A stretch of DNA of 64,000 nucleotides from Methylobacterium sp. Leaf125 (GTDB lineage Bacteria; Pseudomonadota; Alphaproteobacteria; Rhizobiales; Beijerinckiaceae): positions 489,495 through 553,494 of the forward strand of contig NZ_LMNU01000001.1 in assembly GCF_001423085.1 (NCBI RefSeq), given 5' to 3'. The notes under the pieces were generated by a model, which worked only from the letters and a program-made list of their open reading frames with translations, searched no databases and was not told the DNA's origin. The translations under genes and the position numbers were made by a program. Below are positions 29,008 through 38,920 of this stretch, piece after piece. Numbering within the stretch: position 1 is the stretch's first letter; every line of letters starts with the position of its first letter.

Positions 29008-29526
29008 CTACTTCTCCATGAACGCGTCGCAGCGCGGCGGCGCTTCGGTGCCCCAGGGCATCAGCGGCACGGCCGAGGTGGAGTTCTTGGGCGAACCCTG
29101 GATCACCTTGTCCGAATAGACCATGTAGATCAGCGTGTTGCGCTTGGTATCGCAGCCGCGCACGATCTGCATCGACTTGAAGATCAGCGACCGGCGCTCG
29201 CTGAAGACCACTTCGCCCTGCTTGAATTTCCCCTTGAACTGCACCGGGCCGACCTGGCGGCAGGCGAGGGAGATGTCGGAGACATCCTCCGCGAGGCCGA
29301 GGGTGCCCTTGATGCCGCCCTTCTCCGGCTGCGTGTACCAGCAGGCGACCCCTGCCACCGACGGGTCGTCGATCCCGTAGACCACGAGCTTGTCGTTGGG
29401 GGTCAGCGGCCGCCACACGGTCGACTTGTCGAAGATGCGGTCCGCATCGTCCGCCCGCGCCGGTTGTGCGGCAAGGCCGAGCCCCAGCGCCAGCGCACAG
29501 CCTGTGAGACCCCGAAGCCACATCAT
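29008..29526 (-). CDS. creA: CreA family periplasmic protein
   Basis: 172-residue exported protein; the signal peptide covers residues 1-26 (cleavage after ARA). Family landmarks are VVYGIDDPSVAGVACWYTQ, EKGGIKGTLGLAEDVSDIS and SLIFKSMQIVRGCD. CreA was named for its place beside creBCD in E. coli; its biochemical role is unknown. The start at 29526 (two ATGs in a row) has GAGGGG about ten bases upstream. It is divergent from the DUF2865 gene with 163 bp between. Confidence 0.93.
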   Translation of the reverse strand: MMWLRGLTGCALALGLGLAAQPARADDADRIFDKSTVWRPLTPNDKLVVYGIDDPSVAGVACWYTQPEKGGIKGTLGLAEDVSDISLACRQVGPVQFKGKFKQGEVVFSERRSLIFKSMQIVRGCDTKRNTLIYMVYSDKVIQGSPKNSTSAVPLMPWGTEAPPRCDAFMEK

Positions 29527-29689
29527 CGTATCATTCCCCTCAGTTTGTTCCGGCCGGATGTGGGAAGGGTGTCGCGGTCGTGCGAGGGGCGCTAATAAAC
29601 TTGTGTTGAGCCCGTTCGCCTCCGCTTCGTTGACGTTCCCTTCGGGGGACCTCGCGCGGCGGCGTCCCGCCATCCATTGCAATCAGGCC

Positions 29690-30706
29690 ATGCCGCTGAT
29701 CCCCTCCCAGATCCGCACGCTCGTCCGAGGGCTCGCCGGCGTCCTCGCCGTCACCACCCTGACGGGTATCGCCGAGGCGCAGACCTCCGCCTGCCTGCGC
29801 TATCGCTCCGAACTCGCCGGCCTCAGCGACGGGGCCAGCACCGCGCGGGCTCTGCAGAACGAGATCGGCCGCCTCAATGCCTATTATCGAACCCTGAACT
29901 GCGAGGGGGGGCGTTTCCTCTTCTTCGATTCGCGCCCCCCGCAATGTGGCGCGGTGGAGCAGCGCATCCGCGCGCTCAACGCCGGCTACGGTGCCGAGAA
30001 CGGTGAGGTGACCGCCGCTCGTCGGCAGCAGCTCACCGAGGCGATCGCCGCGGCCTGCACGGATCCGGCGAGCCGCAGCTTGATCAAGGCGGACGGGATT
30101 CCGGGCGAGGCGCGGGCGCGCGGCGGCGCGCAGGTGATCTGCGTGCGCAGCTGCGACGGCGCCTACTTCCCGATGACCAACCTGCCCGATGGCCGCGAGG
30201 GTGCCGACGAGCTCTGCCAGGCCCTCTGCCCCGGCGCGGAAGCGGCGGCCTATTCGATGCCGCACGGCGACGAAGCCCTGAAACAGGCCGCCACCGTGAA
30301 GGGAAGCCGCGCCTACACGGCCCTGCCGAACGCCTTCAAGTTCCGCACGTCCTTCACGCCGAACTGCTCGTGCAAGCGCGAGGGGCAGAGCTGGGCCCAG
30401 TCCCTGGTCAAGGCCGAGAGCATGCTGGTGCGGCACAAGGGCGACATCTTCGTCACGCCGATGCAGGCCGAGGCCCTGTCGCGCCCGCCGAAGGTCCGCC
30501 TGACCCTGGTGGGCCGGGCCGACAAGACGGCCGCGGGCCTCGCCGCCGACGCCGCCACGCGCCATGCCGCCGTCGCCTCCGATGCGCCTGCGCAGCCGGA
30601 GCCGGCCGTCGCCGCCGCAGCGCCGGGAGCGGGCGAAGAGCGCCAGCCGGTGCGCATCATCGCTCCGAACCTGTTCTCGACCGCCGCGCGGCCGGGGAAT
30701 CCCTGA
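29690..30706 (+). CDS. DUF2865 domain secreted protein
   Basis: 338-residue exported protein with signal peptide at residues 1-30 (cleavage near AEA-QT). A coiled helical section (ALQNEIGRLNAYYRTLNC) is followed by the DUF2865 core containing VICVRSCDGAYFPMTN, ADELCQALCPG and SFTPNCSCKREG, a Cys-rich pattern expected to be disulphide-bonded in the periplasm. The Ala/Pro-rich tail is low complexity. DUF2865 proteins are restricted largely to Rhizobiales and have no assigned function. The OmpA gene follows after 90 bp on the same strand. Confidence 0.88.
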   Translation: MPLIPSQIRTLVRGLAGVLAVTTLTGIAEAQTSACLRYRSELAGLSDGASTARALQNEIGRLNAYYRTLNCEGGRFLFFDSRPPQCGAVEQRIRALNAGYGAENGEVTAARRQQLTEAIAAACTDPASRSLIKADGIPGEARARGGAQVICVRSCDGAYFPMTNLPDGREGADELCQALCPGAEAAAYSMPHGDEALKQAATVKGSRAYTALPNAFKFRTSFTPNCSCKREGQSWAQSLVKAESMLVRHKGDIFVTPMQAEALSRPPKVRLTLVGRADKTAAGLAADAATRHAAVASDAPAQPEPAVAAAAPGAGEERQPVRIIAPNLFSTAARPGNP

Positions 30707-30796
30707 GCGGACAGCCGGCGTCGCGCGGCCGGAAACGGGAACCATCCCGCTCGCATTCTGTTCCGAAGGCCTCATCAACGACGTGAGTGACCTTCG

Positions 30797-33070
30797 ATGC
30801 GGAGCATCCGCCACCTCCTCCTGACCGGCACGGTCCTGCCTGTCCTGATCCTCTCCGGCCCGAGCCTGGCCCGGCAGGATTCCGCGTCGGGCGGCACCAT
30901 CCTGCTGGCCCAAGCCGGGCCCGGCGAGGGACCCCGGGGTGGAGGGGCCGAAGGTCCGCGGGGCGGGCCGCCCGGCGGCGGACGCGAGCGTCCCGAGCCG
31001 CGTCAGGAACGCCCCGAGCCCCGCCAGGAACGACCGGCACCCCGCCCCGAGCCACGTCAGGAGCGGCCGGAGCCGCGCCAGGAACGCCCCGAGCCCCGTC
31101 CGGAACGACCGGCACCCCGCCCCGAGCCGCGCCAGGAGCGGCCGGAGCCGCGTCAGGAGCGCCCAGAGCCGCGCCAGGAACGACCGGTCCCCCGCCCCGA
31201 GCCGCGCCAGGAGAGGCCGGAACCCCGTCAGGAGCCGCGTCAGGAGCGCCAGGAACGTGCGCCGGCCGCGCCGGCCGAGCGTCCTGCCGCTCGCCCGGAG
31301 CCGCGCCAAGAGCGTCCCGCCCGCGATGAGCGCCCCGCCCGCGAAGAGCGCGGCCCCGGTGCGGACCGGGATCAAGCGCCGCAGCGCCGCGCCCCCGGGG
31401 CCGATGCGCCCGGGGAGCGTCCGTCGCCTCCGCCGGCCGCACGCGAGCGTACCCCCGACCGGCCGAACACGCCCGAGCGCCCCGCCGCGCCCGAGCCAAG
31501 CCGTCCGGCGCCCGCGCTGCCACGCCAGGCGCCGGCTCCGGCGCAAGCTCCTGCTCCGGCGCAAGCCCCGACGCCGAACGCGCCCGAGATCCGCAATCCC
31601 GCCACCCCGAATGTGCCGGGCGCAGCCCAGCCAAGCCGTCCCAATGCCCCCGGCGAGCCGCGTGCCCCGGGCCAGCCGGCTCCGCCGGCTCCGCAGCCCG
31701 GCCAGCCCGGTGCCGCGGCACCCAATACCCGTCCCGGCGTCCCGGGACGTCCGTTCGTCCCCCCCGGCGCCCCGAATCCGGACACGCAGCGTTCCGACGG
31801 ACGTCCGGGCGTGGGTCCCAACCCGGTCGATGCCCGGCCGGATCGGGATGGGCCGGTCCCGGGCGGCCGGGATCCGCGAGATCCGGCCGCCCGGGATTCC
31901 GGGACCCGGGACCTGCGGCGCGACGGACCCGATCGGAACGGACTCGATCGGAACGGCCCCGACCGGCCCGGCCTCGGCCGCGACGACGCGGGCCGGCCCG
32001 ATCTCCGGCCCGGCGACGCCCGCCGCGACGATCGGAGCATCGATGATCGTCGCGAGGATCGCGAGCGGCGGGACGCTTTCGAGCGCCGCGACGCGCGCAG
32101 TGGCTTCAACGCGCCGGGGCGGCCGGGCTACGTGCCGGGCGGCTTCCGGGACGACGACGATGTGCGCGATTACGATCAGGTGCGCCGCGACCGGCGCGAG
32201 TTCTCGGAAGGGGGCCGGACCTATATCCGCGAGCCCGGCCGCATCATCGTGCGCGACCGCGACACCTACTTCATCCGCCACGACGAGAACGAGCGCTTCC
32301 GCGATCTCGACCGGCGCGCCTATCGCAGCGAGCGCCGCGGCGGCGATACCATCACGTATCTCGACCGGCCCGGTGGCGAGCAGATCGTCACCATCGTGGA
32401 CGACGACGGCCGCCTCGTGCGCCGGTCCCGTCGCTTCCGCGACGGGCGCGAGGTCGTCATCATCGACAACAGCTTCGGTGGCGGCGTCGCGCGGCCGATC
32501 TACGAGGACGTCGTCGAGTTGCCGCCGCCGGATATCCGCATCCCGCGGGATCGCTACGTCGTCGACTACGACGGCGCCGACGAGCGCACCGTCTACGAGG
32601 CCCTGTCGGCCCCGCCGGTGGTGGCGGTGGACCGGCGCTACACCCTCGATCAGGTGCGCTACAGCCCGCAGCTGCGGGCGCGCATGCGGAGTGTGGACAT
32701 CGATACGATCAACTTCGACACCGGGTCGTTCACGGTGACGCCGGATCAGGCCGCGCGCCTCTCGACCATCGCGGCAGCCATGAACCGGGCGATCAAGGCC
32801 AATCCGCAGGAGGTGTTCCTGATCGAGGGCTACACCGACGCCGTGGGCGCCGACATCGACAACCTCTCGCTCTCCGACCGCCGGGCGCAGTCGGTGGCCA
32901 CCGTCCTGACCCAGAACTTCCAGGTGCCCCCCGAGAACCTGACCACCCAGGGCTACGGAGAGCAGAACCTGAAGGTGAACACCCAGAATGCTTCGCGCGA
33001 GAACCGCCGGGTCACCGTCCGGCGCATCACCCCGCTGATCCAGCAGCAGGCCGAAGCCCCGCCGCGCTGA
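30797..33070 (+). CDS. OmpA-family protein with a long Pro/Arg/Glu repeat region
   Basis: 757-residue exported protein. Residues 1-25 are a signal peptide; residues about 60-180 are tandem PEPRQERP-type octapeptides; residues 180-430 are Pro/Arg/Asp-rich and probably disordered; residues 430-620 are a charged segment (RERREVVIID-like, with many Arg/Asp). Residues about 637-755 are an OmpA_C peptidoglycan-binding domain (NFDTGSFTVTPDQ, IEGYTDAVGADIDN, LSLSDRRAQSVATVL, TQNASRENRRVTV). The two diaminopimelate contacts D and R of OmpA are in that region. There is no beta-barrel, so it looks like a wall-anchored disordered brush. A 14-bp hairpin lies just past the stop. Confidence 0.88.
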   Translation: MRSIRHLLLTGTVLPVLILSGPSLARQDSASGGTILLAQAGPGEGPRGGGAEGPRGGPPGGGRERPEPRQERPEPRQERPAPRPEPRQERPEPRQERPEPRPERPAPRPEPRQERPEPRQERPEPRQERPVPRPEPRQERPEPRQEPRQERQERAPAAPAERPAARPEPRQERPARDERPAREERGPGADRDQAPQRRAPGADAPGERPSPPPAARERTPDRPNTPERPAAPEPSRPAPALPRQAPAPAQAPAPAQAPTPNAPEIRNPATPNVPGAAQPSRPNAPGEPRAPGQPAPPAPQPGQPGAAAPNTRPGVPGRPFVPPGAPNPDTQRSDGRPGVGPNPVDARPDRDGPVPGGRDPRDPAARDSGTRDLRRDGPDRNGLDRNGPDRPGLGRDDAGRPDLRPGDARRDDRSIDDRREDRERRDAFERRDARSGFNAPGRPGYVPGGFRDDDDVRDYDQVRRDRREFSEGGRTYIREPGRIIVRDRDTYFIRHDENERFRDLDRRAYRSERRGGDTITYLDRPGGEQIVTIVDDDGRLVRRSRRFRDGREVVIIDNSFGGGVARPIYEDVVELPPPDIRIPRDRYVVDYDGADERTVYEALSAPPVVAVDRRYTLDQVRYSPQLRARMRSVDIDTINFDTGSFTVTPDQAARLSTIAAAMNRAIKANPQEVFLIEGYTDAVGADIDNLSLSDRRAQSVATVLTQNFQVPPENLTTQGYGEQNLKVNTQNASRENRRVTVRRITPLIQQQAEAPPR
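30985..31335 (+). repeat. Imperfect 24-bp coding repeats (PEPRQERP)
   Basis: About a dozen direct imperfect copies of the type CCCGAGCCGCGCCAGGAACG encode PEPRQERP and PAPRPEPR octapeptides. Because each unit is a multiple of three, frame is kept; all reading frames stay open through the block, which creates long spurious ORFs here. Confidence 0.88.
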
Positions 33071-33077
33071 CGGCGCC

Positions 33078-33108
33078 GTCCGACGAACCGGATCCCGGTT
33101 CGTCGGAC
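33078..33108 (+). terminator. Hairpin after the OmpA gene
   Basis: A perfect 14-bp inverted repeat (GTCCGACGAACCGG and its complement, loop ATC) begins eight bases after the stop codon at 33070. There is no U-run behind it, so it may be a Rho-assisted terminator or a 3' stabilising hairpin. Confidence 0.6.
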
Positions 33109-33361
33109 GCACGGCTCCCGGCCGGTGACGCAACGTAACACCGGTGCGCTCCTGCCCCCGCACAGGTGCGGAGACGGTTGGCGCGGGATCACACCCGTCT
33201 TCGGCCGATCACCCCGAACCTCGCACCGGACCACGATTCTCTTCAGAGCGGCGTTTATCGCTTTTTTAATCGCTGAGTCTATCAATATAGGCCGTCTCTC
33301 AAGGCCTGTTGTGCTCTGCCCGCAGCAGATATGACAGTATCTCTAGCGCGCCGACTTGACA

Positions 33362-35032
33362 ATGAACATCAGGCTCAAGTGGATATTGATCGCAATAATT
33401 GGTTCGATCGTTGCAGCTCTCTGTCTACAAGGTGTCATTGCGGTCAGTGGTCTGAGAAACGTCCGATCTGCTGCGACGGATATTTCAGGATCTTGGCTTC
33501 CAAGCGTAAGGAGCTTGGGAGAGATCAGGTTTGCAATGACGAACTTGCAACTGCTCAATGCGCGCTACGCCCTTGGCAGGGAACCGCTCGCAGCGCTCGA
33601 CATCCTGAACGCACAACGTTCGAAGGCGGTCGAAACCGCGCTCCAATCCTATCAACCCTTCGTCACGTCTCCTGAGGAACGGGTGCTCGCCGATGATATC
33701 CTCAGGCGCTTTTCGGCTTACAACGGGCTGCGCGCCGACTTCCGGAACCGGTTCACGACCGGGGATCAGGCCGCGCTGGTCGCGGGCTACGAGGCCGTCC
33801 GGTCCGATTACCAAGGCGTGATGAAGGTCATCGATGACGACGTCGCGCTGAACAATCGCGGGGCTGTCGCTGCGGACGTCGCCGCGCAGGCCAGCTACGA
33901 CGAGGCCCTCCGGCTCACGGTCGCGGTCAGCCTCATCTCCGTCCTGATCGGCCTGGGTGGCGCGCTGTTCGTCCTCTCCGGCGTGACGCGCCCGATCACG
34001 CGGATCACCGGCGCGATGCAGGCCGTCGCGGCCGGAGACCTGGCGGTGGAGATCCCGTTCGCGGCCCGCCGCAACGAACTCGGCGCGATGGCGTCGGCCC
34101 TGTCGGTCTTCCGCGACAACCTGCGGGAGACCGCGCACCTGCGCGAGCAGCAACGGACGCGCGAACTCGCCGCGGAGGACCTGCGTCGGCAGGGAATGCA
34201 CCGGATGGCGGACGGCTTCGAGACCGCCGTAAGCGATATCATCACCATGGTGACGTCGGCGGCGACGGAGCTTCACACGACGGCCCAGAGCATGTCGGGG
34301 ACGGCCGCCGAGACCGCCAGCCAATCCACCACGGTGGCGGCGGCGGCGGAAGAGGCGGCCTCGAACGTCAGTACCGTGGCGGCGGCGGCCGACGAACTCG
34401 GCTCCTCCGTGCAGGAGATCGGGCGTCAGGTCGACGGCTCGGCCCAGCTCGCCCAGCGCGCCGTGGTCGAGGCGGAGCGCACGGTGACCCTGGTCCAGGA
34501 TCTCAGCACCGCGGCGACCAAGATCGGCGACGTCGTCGCCATGATCTCCATGATCGCGGGGCAGACGAACCTCCTGGCCCTCAACGCGACGATCGAGGCG
34601 GCGCGCGCCGGCGAGGCGGGCCGCGGCTTTGCGGTCGTGGCGGCCGAGGTCAAGGAACTCGCCAACCAGACCGCCCGGGCCACGGAGGAGATCGGGACCC
34701 AGATCGGTCAGATCCAGGGCTCGACCGGACAGGCGGTCACCGCCATCGACAGCATCACCCACCGCATCCGGGAGATCAGCGGGGTGTCGACCACCATCGC
34801 GGCCGCGGTGGAGGAGCAGGGCGCCGCGACCCAGGAGATCGTGCGCAACGTCTCGCAGGCGGCGGTCGGCACCGAGCGGGTGACCGCCAACATCGCGGGG
34901 GTGGCGGGCACCGCCGAAGAGACCGGCGCCGCGGCCGCCCAGGTGCTGTCCTCCGCGAGCGAACTCTCGCGCCAGTCCGAGCATCTCGGTGCCGAGGTCG
35001 CCCGCTTCCTCGCCACCGTGCGGGCAGCCTGA
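33362..35032 (+). CDS. Methyl-accepting chemotaxis protein
   Basis: 556-residue chemoreceptor. TM1 is at residues about 7-28, a four-helix-bundle periplasmic sensor at 29-184, TM2 at about 185-208, then HAMP, and a cytoplasmic signalling domain with the conserved hairpin tip [25 protein letters not shown] and [15 protein letters not shown]. The tip matches class members typical of alphaproteobacteria. No C-terminal CheR-binding pentapeptide is seen. ATG 33362 is chosen; a TTG two codons earlier is also in frame. The 5' part of the gene and its leader (33230-33700) are less GC-rich than the neighbours. No che genes are nearby, so it is an orphan receptor. Confidence 0.94.
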   Translation: MNIRLKWILIAIIGSIVAALCLQGVIAVSGLRNVRSAATDISGSWLPSVRSLGEIRFAMTNLQLLNARYALGREPLAALDILNAQRSKAVETALQSYQPFVTSPEERVLADDILRRFSAYNGLRADFRNRFTTGDQAALVAGYEAVRSDYQGVMKVIDDDVALNNRGAVAADVAAQASYDEALRLTVAVSLISVLIGLGGALFVLSGVTRPITRITGAMQAVAAGDLAVEIPFAARRNELGAMASALSVFRDNLRETAHLREQQRTRELAAEDLRRQGMHRMADGFETAVSDIITMVTSAATELHTTAQSMSGTAAETASQSTTVAAAAEEAASNVSTVAAAADELGSSVQEIGRQVDGSAQLAQRAVVEAERTVTLVQDLSTAATKIGDVVAMISMIAGQTNLLALNATIEAARAGEAGRGFAVVAAEVKELANQTARATEEIGTQIGQIQGSTGQAVTAIDSITHRIREISGVSTTIAAAVEEQGAATQEIVRNVSQAAVGTERVTANIAGVAGTAEETGAAAAQVLSSASELSRQSEHLGAEVARFLATVRAA

Positions 35033-35256
35033 GCGGCCCATCCGGCGCCGGACAGGCTCCGCGACATACGGCATTTCCCGTCACGGCGCGCGCCGATGCG
35101 GTTTCCCCGCCGTCGGCCCGGCCTATATACCCGGCTCGGCAGCGCAAACCCTTGGGGATCCGGTGCCGTCCGGCCCCGTTCGCGCGGGCCGGTGGCCGGG
35201 CGAGATCATCCGCTGCGGCGTGTCACGGCCTCCGGGCCGACTCCGCAGGAGCATCC

Positions 35257-36471
35257 ATGGACGAGGCGAGCGAGCGGTTGATCGAGGCCGGAACCCCGGC
35301 CTTCCGCCGCACCGCCATCGCGCTGGGGGCCGCCGGGTTCTCGACCTTCGCGGTGCTCTACGGCGTGCAGCCGCTGCTGCCCGTCTTCGCCGACGACTTC
35401 GCAGTCTCTCCGGCCGAGAGCAGTCTCGCCCTGTCGCTGCCCTGCGCCATGCTGGCGATCGCGCTCCTCGTGGTCAGTCCCCTCTCGGAGGTCTGGGGCC
35501 GCAAGCCGATCATGGTGGCCTCGCTGTTCGCCTCGGCACTTCTCACCATCGTCGCGGTGCTGGTGCCGAGCTGGCACGGCTTCCTCGCCCTGCGCGCGCT
35601 CACGGGGCTCGCCGCCTCCGGCCTGCCGGCCGTGGCGATGGCCTATCTCGGCGAGGAGATGCACGGGCGCGCCATCGGCCTCTCGATGGGCCTGCTGATC
35701 GGCGGGAACGCGGCGGGCGGCATGGTCGGCCGCCTGCTCGCCGGCATCATCGCCGACCATGCCTCCTGGCGCTGGGGCCTCGGCACCATCGGCGTGCTGG
35801 CGCTCCTCGCCGCCATCGCCTTCGTCTACCTGCTGCCGGATTCGCGCCGCTTCCGGGCGAACCGGATGCGCTGGCGCGAGGTGCCGGGCACCTTCGGTCA
35901 GCACTTCCGCGATCCCGGTCTGCCCTGGCTGTTCGCGGAGGCGTTCCTGCTGATGGGCGGCTTCGTCTGCATCTACAACTACATCGGCTTTCGCCTGCTC
36001 GATCCGCCCTTCTCCCTCAGCCAGAGCGCCATCGGGGCGATCTTCGTCGTCTACCTGTTCGGGACCGTCTCCTCGGCGCTGACGGGCGAGATCGCGAGCC
36101 GGCTCGGGCGGCGCAAGGTGCTGTGGCTCGCCATCCTCCTGGGCCTCGCGGGCGTGACCCTGACGCTGTCCGCGCATCTCGGGCTGATCATCCTCGGCAT
36201 CGTCCTCGTCACCGTAGGCTTCTTCGGCGCGCATTCCGTGGCCAGCAGCTGGGTCGGGCGCCGGGCCTTGCGCGACCGGGCCCAGGCCTCGTCGATCTAC
36301 CTGTGCCTGTACTATCTCGGCTCCTCGGTGCTCGGCACCGCCGGCGGCTGGTTCTTCGCCCATTCGGGCTGGATCGGCGTGGTGACGTTCTTCGCGACCC
36401 TCTACGGCCTCGCGCTGGCGATCGCCCTGCGGCTGGCCCGCCTGCCGCCCCTCGTCCAGGCCGATGGCTGA
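35257..36471 (+). CDS. MFS transporter (YnfM/drug-exporter type)
   Basis: 404-residue major facilitator with twelve predicted membrane helices. Motif A is visible as SEVWGRKPIMVASL after helix 2, and the repeat in the second half as GEIASRLGRRKVLWLA. The sequence is of the YnfM/arabinose-efflux-like group, usually exporters of drugs or sugars. AGGAG at 35247-35251 precedes ATG 35257. Its last codons overlap an ATG (36464) of a repeat-encoded frame discussed under the 36-bp repeat. Confidence 0.9.
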   Translation: MDEASERLIEAGTPAFRRTAIALGAAGFSTFAVLYGVQPLLPVFADDFAVSPAESSLALSLPCAMLAIALLVVSPLSEVWGRKPIMVASLFASALLTIVAVLVPSWHGFLALRALTGLAASGLPAVAMAYLGEEMHGRAIGLSMGLLIGGNAAGGMVGRLLAGIIADHASWRWGLGTIGVLALLAAIAFVYLLPDSRRFRANRMRWREVPGTFGQHFRDPGLPWLFAEAFLLMGGFVCIYNYIGFRLLDPPFSLSQSAIGAIFVVYLFGTVSSALTGEIASRLGRRKVLWLAILLGLAGVTLTLSAHLGLIILGIVLVTVGFFGAHSVASSWVGRRALRDRAQASSIYLCLYYLGSSVLGTAGGWFFAHSGWIGVVTFFATLYGLALAIALRLARLPPLVQADG

Positions 36472-36495
36472 CCCCCATCCCCGGTCCCTTGGAGG

Positions 36496-36611
36496 GGCCT
36501 CGCGCGTCCACGTCCTGAAACCGCGCTGGGAGGCCTCGCGCGTCCCTGATCCGAAACCGCGCTGGGAGGCCTCGCGCGTCCCTGATCCGAAACCGCGCTG
36601 GGAGGCCTCGC
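36496..36611 (+). repeat. 36-bp tandem repeat upstream of psd
   Basis: Three copies of a 36-bp unit starting GGCCTCGCGCGTCC lie at 36496-36531, 36532-36567 and 36568-36603, with nine bases of a fourth. Copies two and three are identical; copy one differs at a few positions. The unit is twelve codons long and encodes RWEASRVPDPKP-like peptides in the frame that opens at ATG 36464. It sits in the 234-bp gap between the MFS gene and psd. Confidence 0.93.
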
Positions 36612-36705
36612 CGTATGACGGACGCCGCTCCGTGCCTTATGAGGGGGCCCCTGCCCAGGGAGCCTTCCGGGGGCGCCCATCAGACGAAAGCAGTCCGAAA
36701 CACCC

Positions 36706-37416
36706 ATGACCGATCTCCTCGAGACGATTCGCCGGACGCTCGTGCCGATTCACAAGGAGGGCTATCCCTTCATCGTCATCGGCATCGTGCTGACGGTGAT
36801 CGGCGCTTACTTCGCGCAGTTCCTCGGCTGGGTCTTCCTGATCCTGACCCTGTGGGTCTGCTACTTCTTCCGCGACCCCGAGCGCATCACTCCCGTGGGC
36901 GACGGCCTCGTGGTCTCGCCGGCGGACGGACGGGTGAACCTCATCTCGACGGTGCTGCCCCCGCCGGAGCTCGACCTGCCACAGGAGCCGATGCTGCGCA
37001 TCTCGGTCTTCATGAACGTGTTCGACTGCCACGTGAACCGCGTGCCGGTGACGGGCCGGATCGGGCAGATCCACTACACGCCGGGCCTGTTCCTCAACGC
37101 CGAGCTCGACAAGGCCAGCGACGACAACGAGCGCAACGGCCTCGTCATGGAGACGACCCACAGGGGGCAGCCCCTGCGCATCGGCGTGGTGCAGATCGCC
37201 GGGCTGGTGGCGCGCCGCATCGTCGGCTGGGTCCACGCCAACGACACCCTGAACGTCGGCGAGCGCTTCGGCCTGATCCGCTTCGGCTCGCGGGTCGACG
37301 TCTACCTTCCGGTCGGCACCCGCGTGCTCGTCGGCCTCGGTCAGAAGGCGGTGGCGGGCGAGACCGTGCTCGCCGATCTCGGCGGCGGGCCCGAGCGCAT
37401 GTTCCGGCGCATCTGA
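36706..37416 (+). CDS. psd: Phosphatidylserine decarboxylase (PSD-B-like short form)
   Basis: 236-residue proenzyme that makes phosphatidylethanolamine from phosphatidylserine. Two membrane helices cover residues about 20-52; [13 protein letters not shown] and [11 protein letters not shown] are family signatures. Self-cleavage should occur at G194-S195 in IRFGSRVD, generating the pyruvoyl group on the new alpha chain. pssA follows after nine bases, the usual psd-pssA operon of alphaproteobacteria. The 36-bp repeat array sits in its leader. Confidence 0.96.
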   Translation: MTDLLETIRRTLVPIHKEGYPFIVIGIVLTVIGAYFAQFLGWVFLILTLWVCYFFRDPERITPVGDGLVVSPADGRVNLISTVLPPPELDLPQEPMLRISVFMNVFDCHVNRVPVTGRIGQIHYTPGLFLNAELDKASDDNERNGLVMETTHRGQPLRIGVVQIAGLVARRIVGWVHANDTLNVGERFGLIRFGSRVDVYLPVGTRVLVGLGQKAVAGETVLADLGGGPERMFRRI

Positions 37417-37425
37417 GGGGTTCCC

Positions 37426-38298
37426 ATGGACGACCTGTTCCCCCCCTTCGCCCCCGACGCCAACGAGCCCCGGCCGCGCCGCTTCAAGCCGGTGCCGTTC
37501 CGGATGATCGCGCCGAACATGATCACCCTGATGGCGCTCTGCCTCGGGCTGACGGCGATCCGGCTGGCCTTCGAGGGCAAGTTCGAGCCCGCGGTGATCT
37601 CCATCGTGGCCGCCGCCTTCCTCGACGGCATCGACGGACGCGTGGCCCGGATGCTCAAGGGAACCTCGCGCTTCGGGGCGGAGCTCGACTCCCTGGCGGA
37701 CTTCGTCAATTTTGGCTGTGCGCCGGCGTTGATCCTGTACGGGTTCGCCTTGAAGGAGTTGCGCTCGGTCGGCTGGATCGTCGCGCTGATCTTCGCCATC
37801 GCCATGGCCCTGCGGCTGGCCCGCTTCAACGCGATGCTGGACGATCCCAACCGCCCGGCCTGGAAGAAGGACTTCTTCGTCGGCATGCCGGCGCCCGCGG
37901 GCGCCCTGACGGCCATGCTGCCCCTCTACCTCAACTTCCTCGGGCTGCCGATGGAGCATTGGGCGGCCCCCGTGGTGCTCGGCTACATGCTCTGCATCGC
38001 CCTGCTGGTGGTCTCCACCGTGCCGACCTTCTCGGGCAAGACCATGGGCAAGCGCGTGCCTCGGGACTGGGTCCTGCCGATCTTCCTCGTGGTGGTGGCG
38101 GCCTTCGGCCTGTTCATCAGCTTTCCGTTCGAGGCGATGGTGGCGCTGGCGCTCGGCTACCTCATCACCCTGCCGATCGGGGCGGCGCAGTATCGCCGCC
38201 GGGCCAGGGCCGAGGGGCAGGGCTCCGCCGGGATCGGCGCGGCCGACGATCTCCCCGAACCGGCGCAGCCCGCCCACGATCGGGCCGTGGACATCTGA
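37426..38298 (+). CDS. pssA: CDP-diacylglycerol--serine O-phosphatidyltransferase
   Basis: 290-residue membrane enzyme making phosphatidylserine from CDP-DAG and serine, the step before Psd. The CDP-alcohol phosphatidyltransferase motif is complete: D70-G71-x2-A74-R75-x8-G84-x3-D88-x3-D92. About eight hydrophobic segments follow. The C-terminal 40 residues are charged and unconserved. It is nine bases behind psd and surely in the same transcript. Confidence 0.96.
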   Translation: MDDLFPPFAPDANEPRPRRFKPVPFRMIAPNMITLMALCLGLTAIRLAFEGKFEPAVISIVAAAFLDGIDGRVARMLKGTSRFGAELDSLADFVNFGCAPALILYGFALKELRSVGWIVALIFAIAMALRLARFNAMLDDPNRPAWKKDFFVGMPAPAGALTAMLPLYLNFLGLPMEHWAAPVVLGYMLCIALLVVSTVPTFSGKTMGKRVPRDWVLPIFLVVVAAFGLFISFPFEAMVALALGYLITLPIGAAQYRRRARAEGQGSAGIGAADDLPEPAQPAHDRAVDI

Positions 38299-38389
38299 CG
38301 CGCGGCGCTGTCGCTCGCTGGTTGTCTTCGTCTAAGCTGATCGCCGCCCGAGCGTTCCGTTCGGGCACGACGCATGCGGGGGCGGGTCG

Positions 38390-38818
38390 ATGCTCGAGGA
38401 GTTCAAGAAGTTCGCGTTGCGCGGCAACGTCGTCGACCTCGCCGTCGGCGTGATCATCGGTGCTGCCTTCGGAGCCATCGTGACTTCGGCGGTGCAAGAC
38501 CTGTTCATGCCGATGATCGGGGCGATCACTGGCGGGCTCGACTTCTCGAACTACTACATCGCGCTGTCGTCGAGCGTTCAGAAGGGCGCAGCCTATGCCG
38601 ACGCGAAGAAGCAGGGCGCCGTGATCGGCTACGGTCAGTTCATCACCGTGGCGCTGAACTTCATCATCGTGGCCTTCGTGCTGTTCCTCGTGATCCGGGC
38701 GATGAACCGCCTCGTGAGCAAGGAGGAAGCCAAGCCCGAGGCCGTGGCCGAGGTGCCAGCCGACGTGAAGCTGCTTTCCGAGATCCGCGATATCCTGGCG
38801 ACGAAGCCGACGGTCTAG
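38390..38818 (+). CDS. mscL: Large-conductance mechanosensitive channel
   Basis: 142-residue MscL. The N-terminal helix [20 protein letters not shown], the pore-lining TM1 with [19 protein letters not shown]2 ([17 protein letters not shown]) and the cytoplasmic C-terminal helix ([13 protein letters not shown]) are all present. It releases solutes on hypo-osmotic shock. The upstream gene is pssA (91 bp). Confidence 0.97.
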   Translation: MLEEFKKFALRGNVVDLAVGVIIGAAFGAIVTSAVQDLFMPMIGAITGGLDFSNYYIALSSSVQKGAAYADAKKQGAVIGYGQFITVALNFIIVAFVLFLVIRAMNRLVSKEEAKPEAVAEVPADVKLLSEIRDILATKPTV

Positions 38819-38920
38819 CGGTTGTCCCGGATAAGCAGGACTCGGTTATCCCCAAACGACAAACGTCGAGACAGGAATGTATGGTCTGGCTGGCTCACGA
38901 TGAGCCTGACAAGACCCTAG

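Noticed and set aside
30985..31335. CRISPR-like array
   Set aside because: The units are contiguous in-frame codons with no unique spacers, inside a protein gene.
29540..33163. A 1207-codon minus-strand frame opposite the DUF2865 and OmpA genes
   Set aside because: It is a shadow of the repeat-rich OmpA gene; the peptide is low-complexity and the sense strand has signal peptides and an OmpA domain.
36472..36705. Calling the repeat-encoded 81-codon frame a gene
   Set aside because: No ribosome site or homology can be shown; it is reported as a repeat and a finding only.
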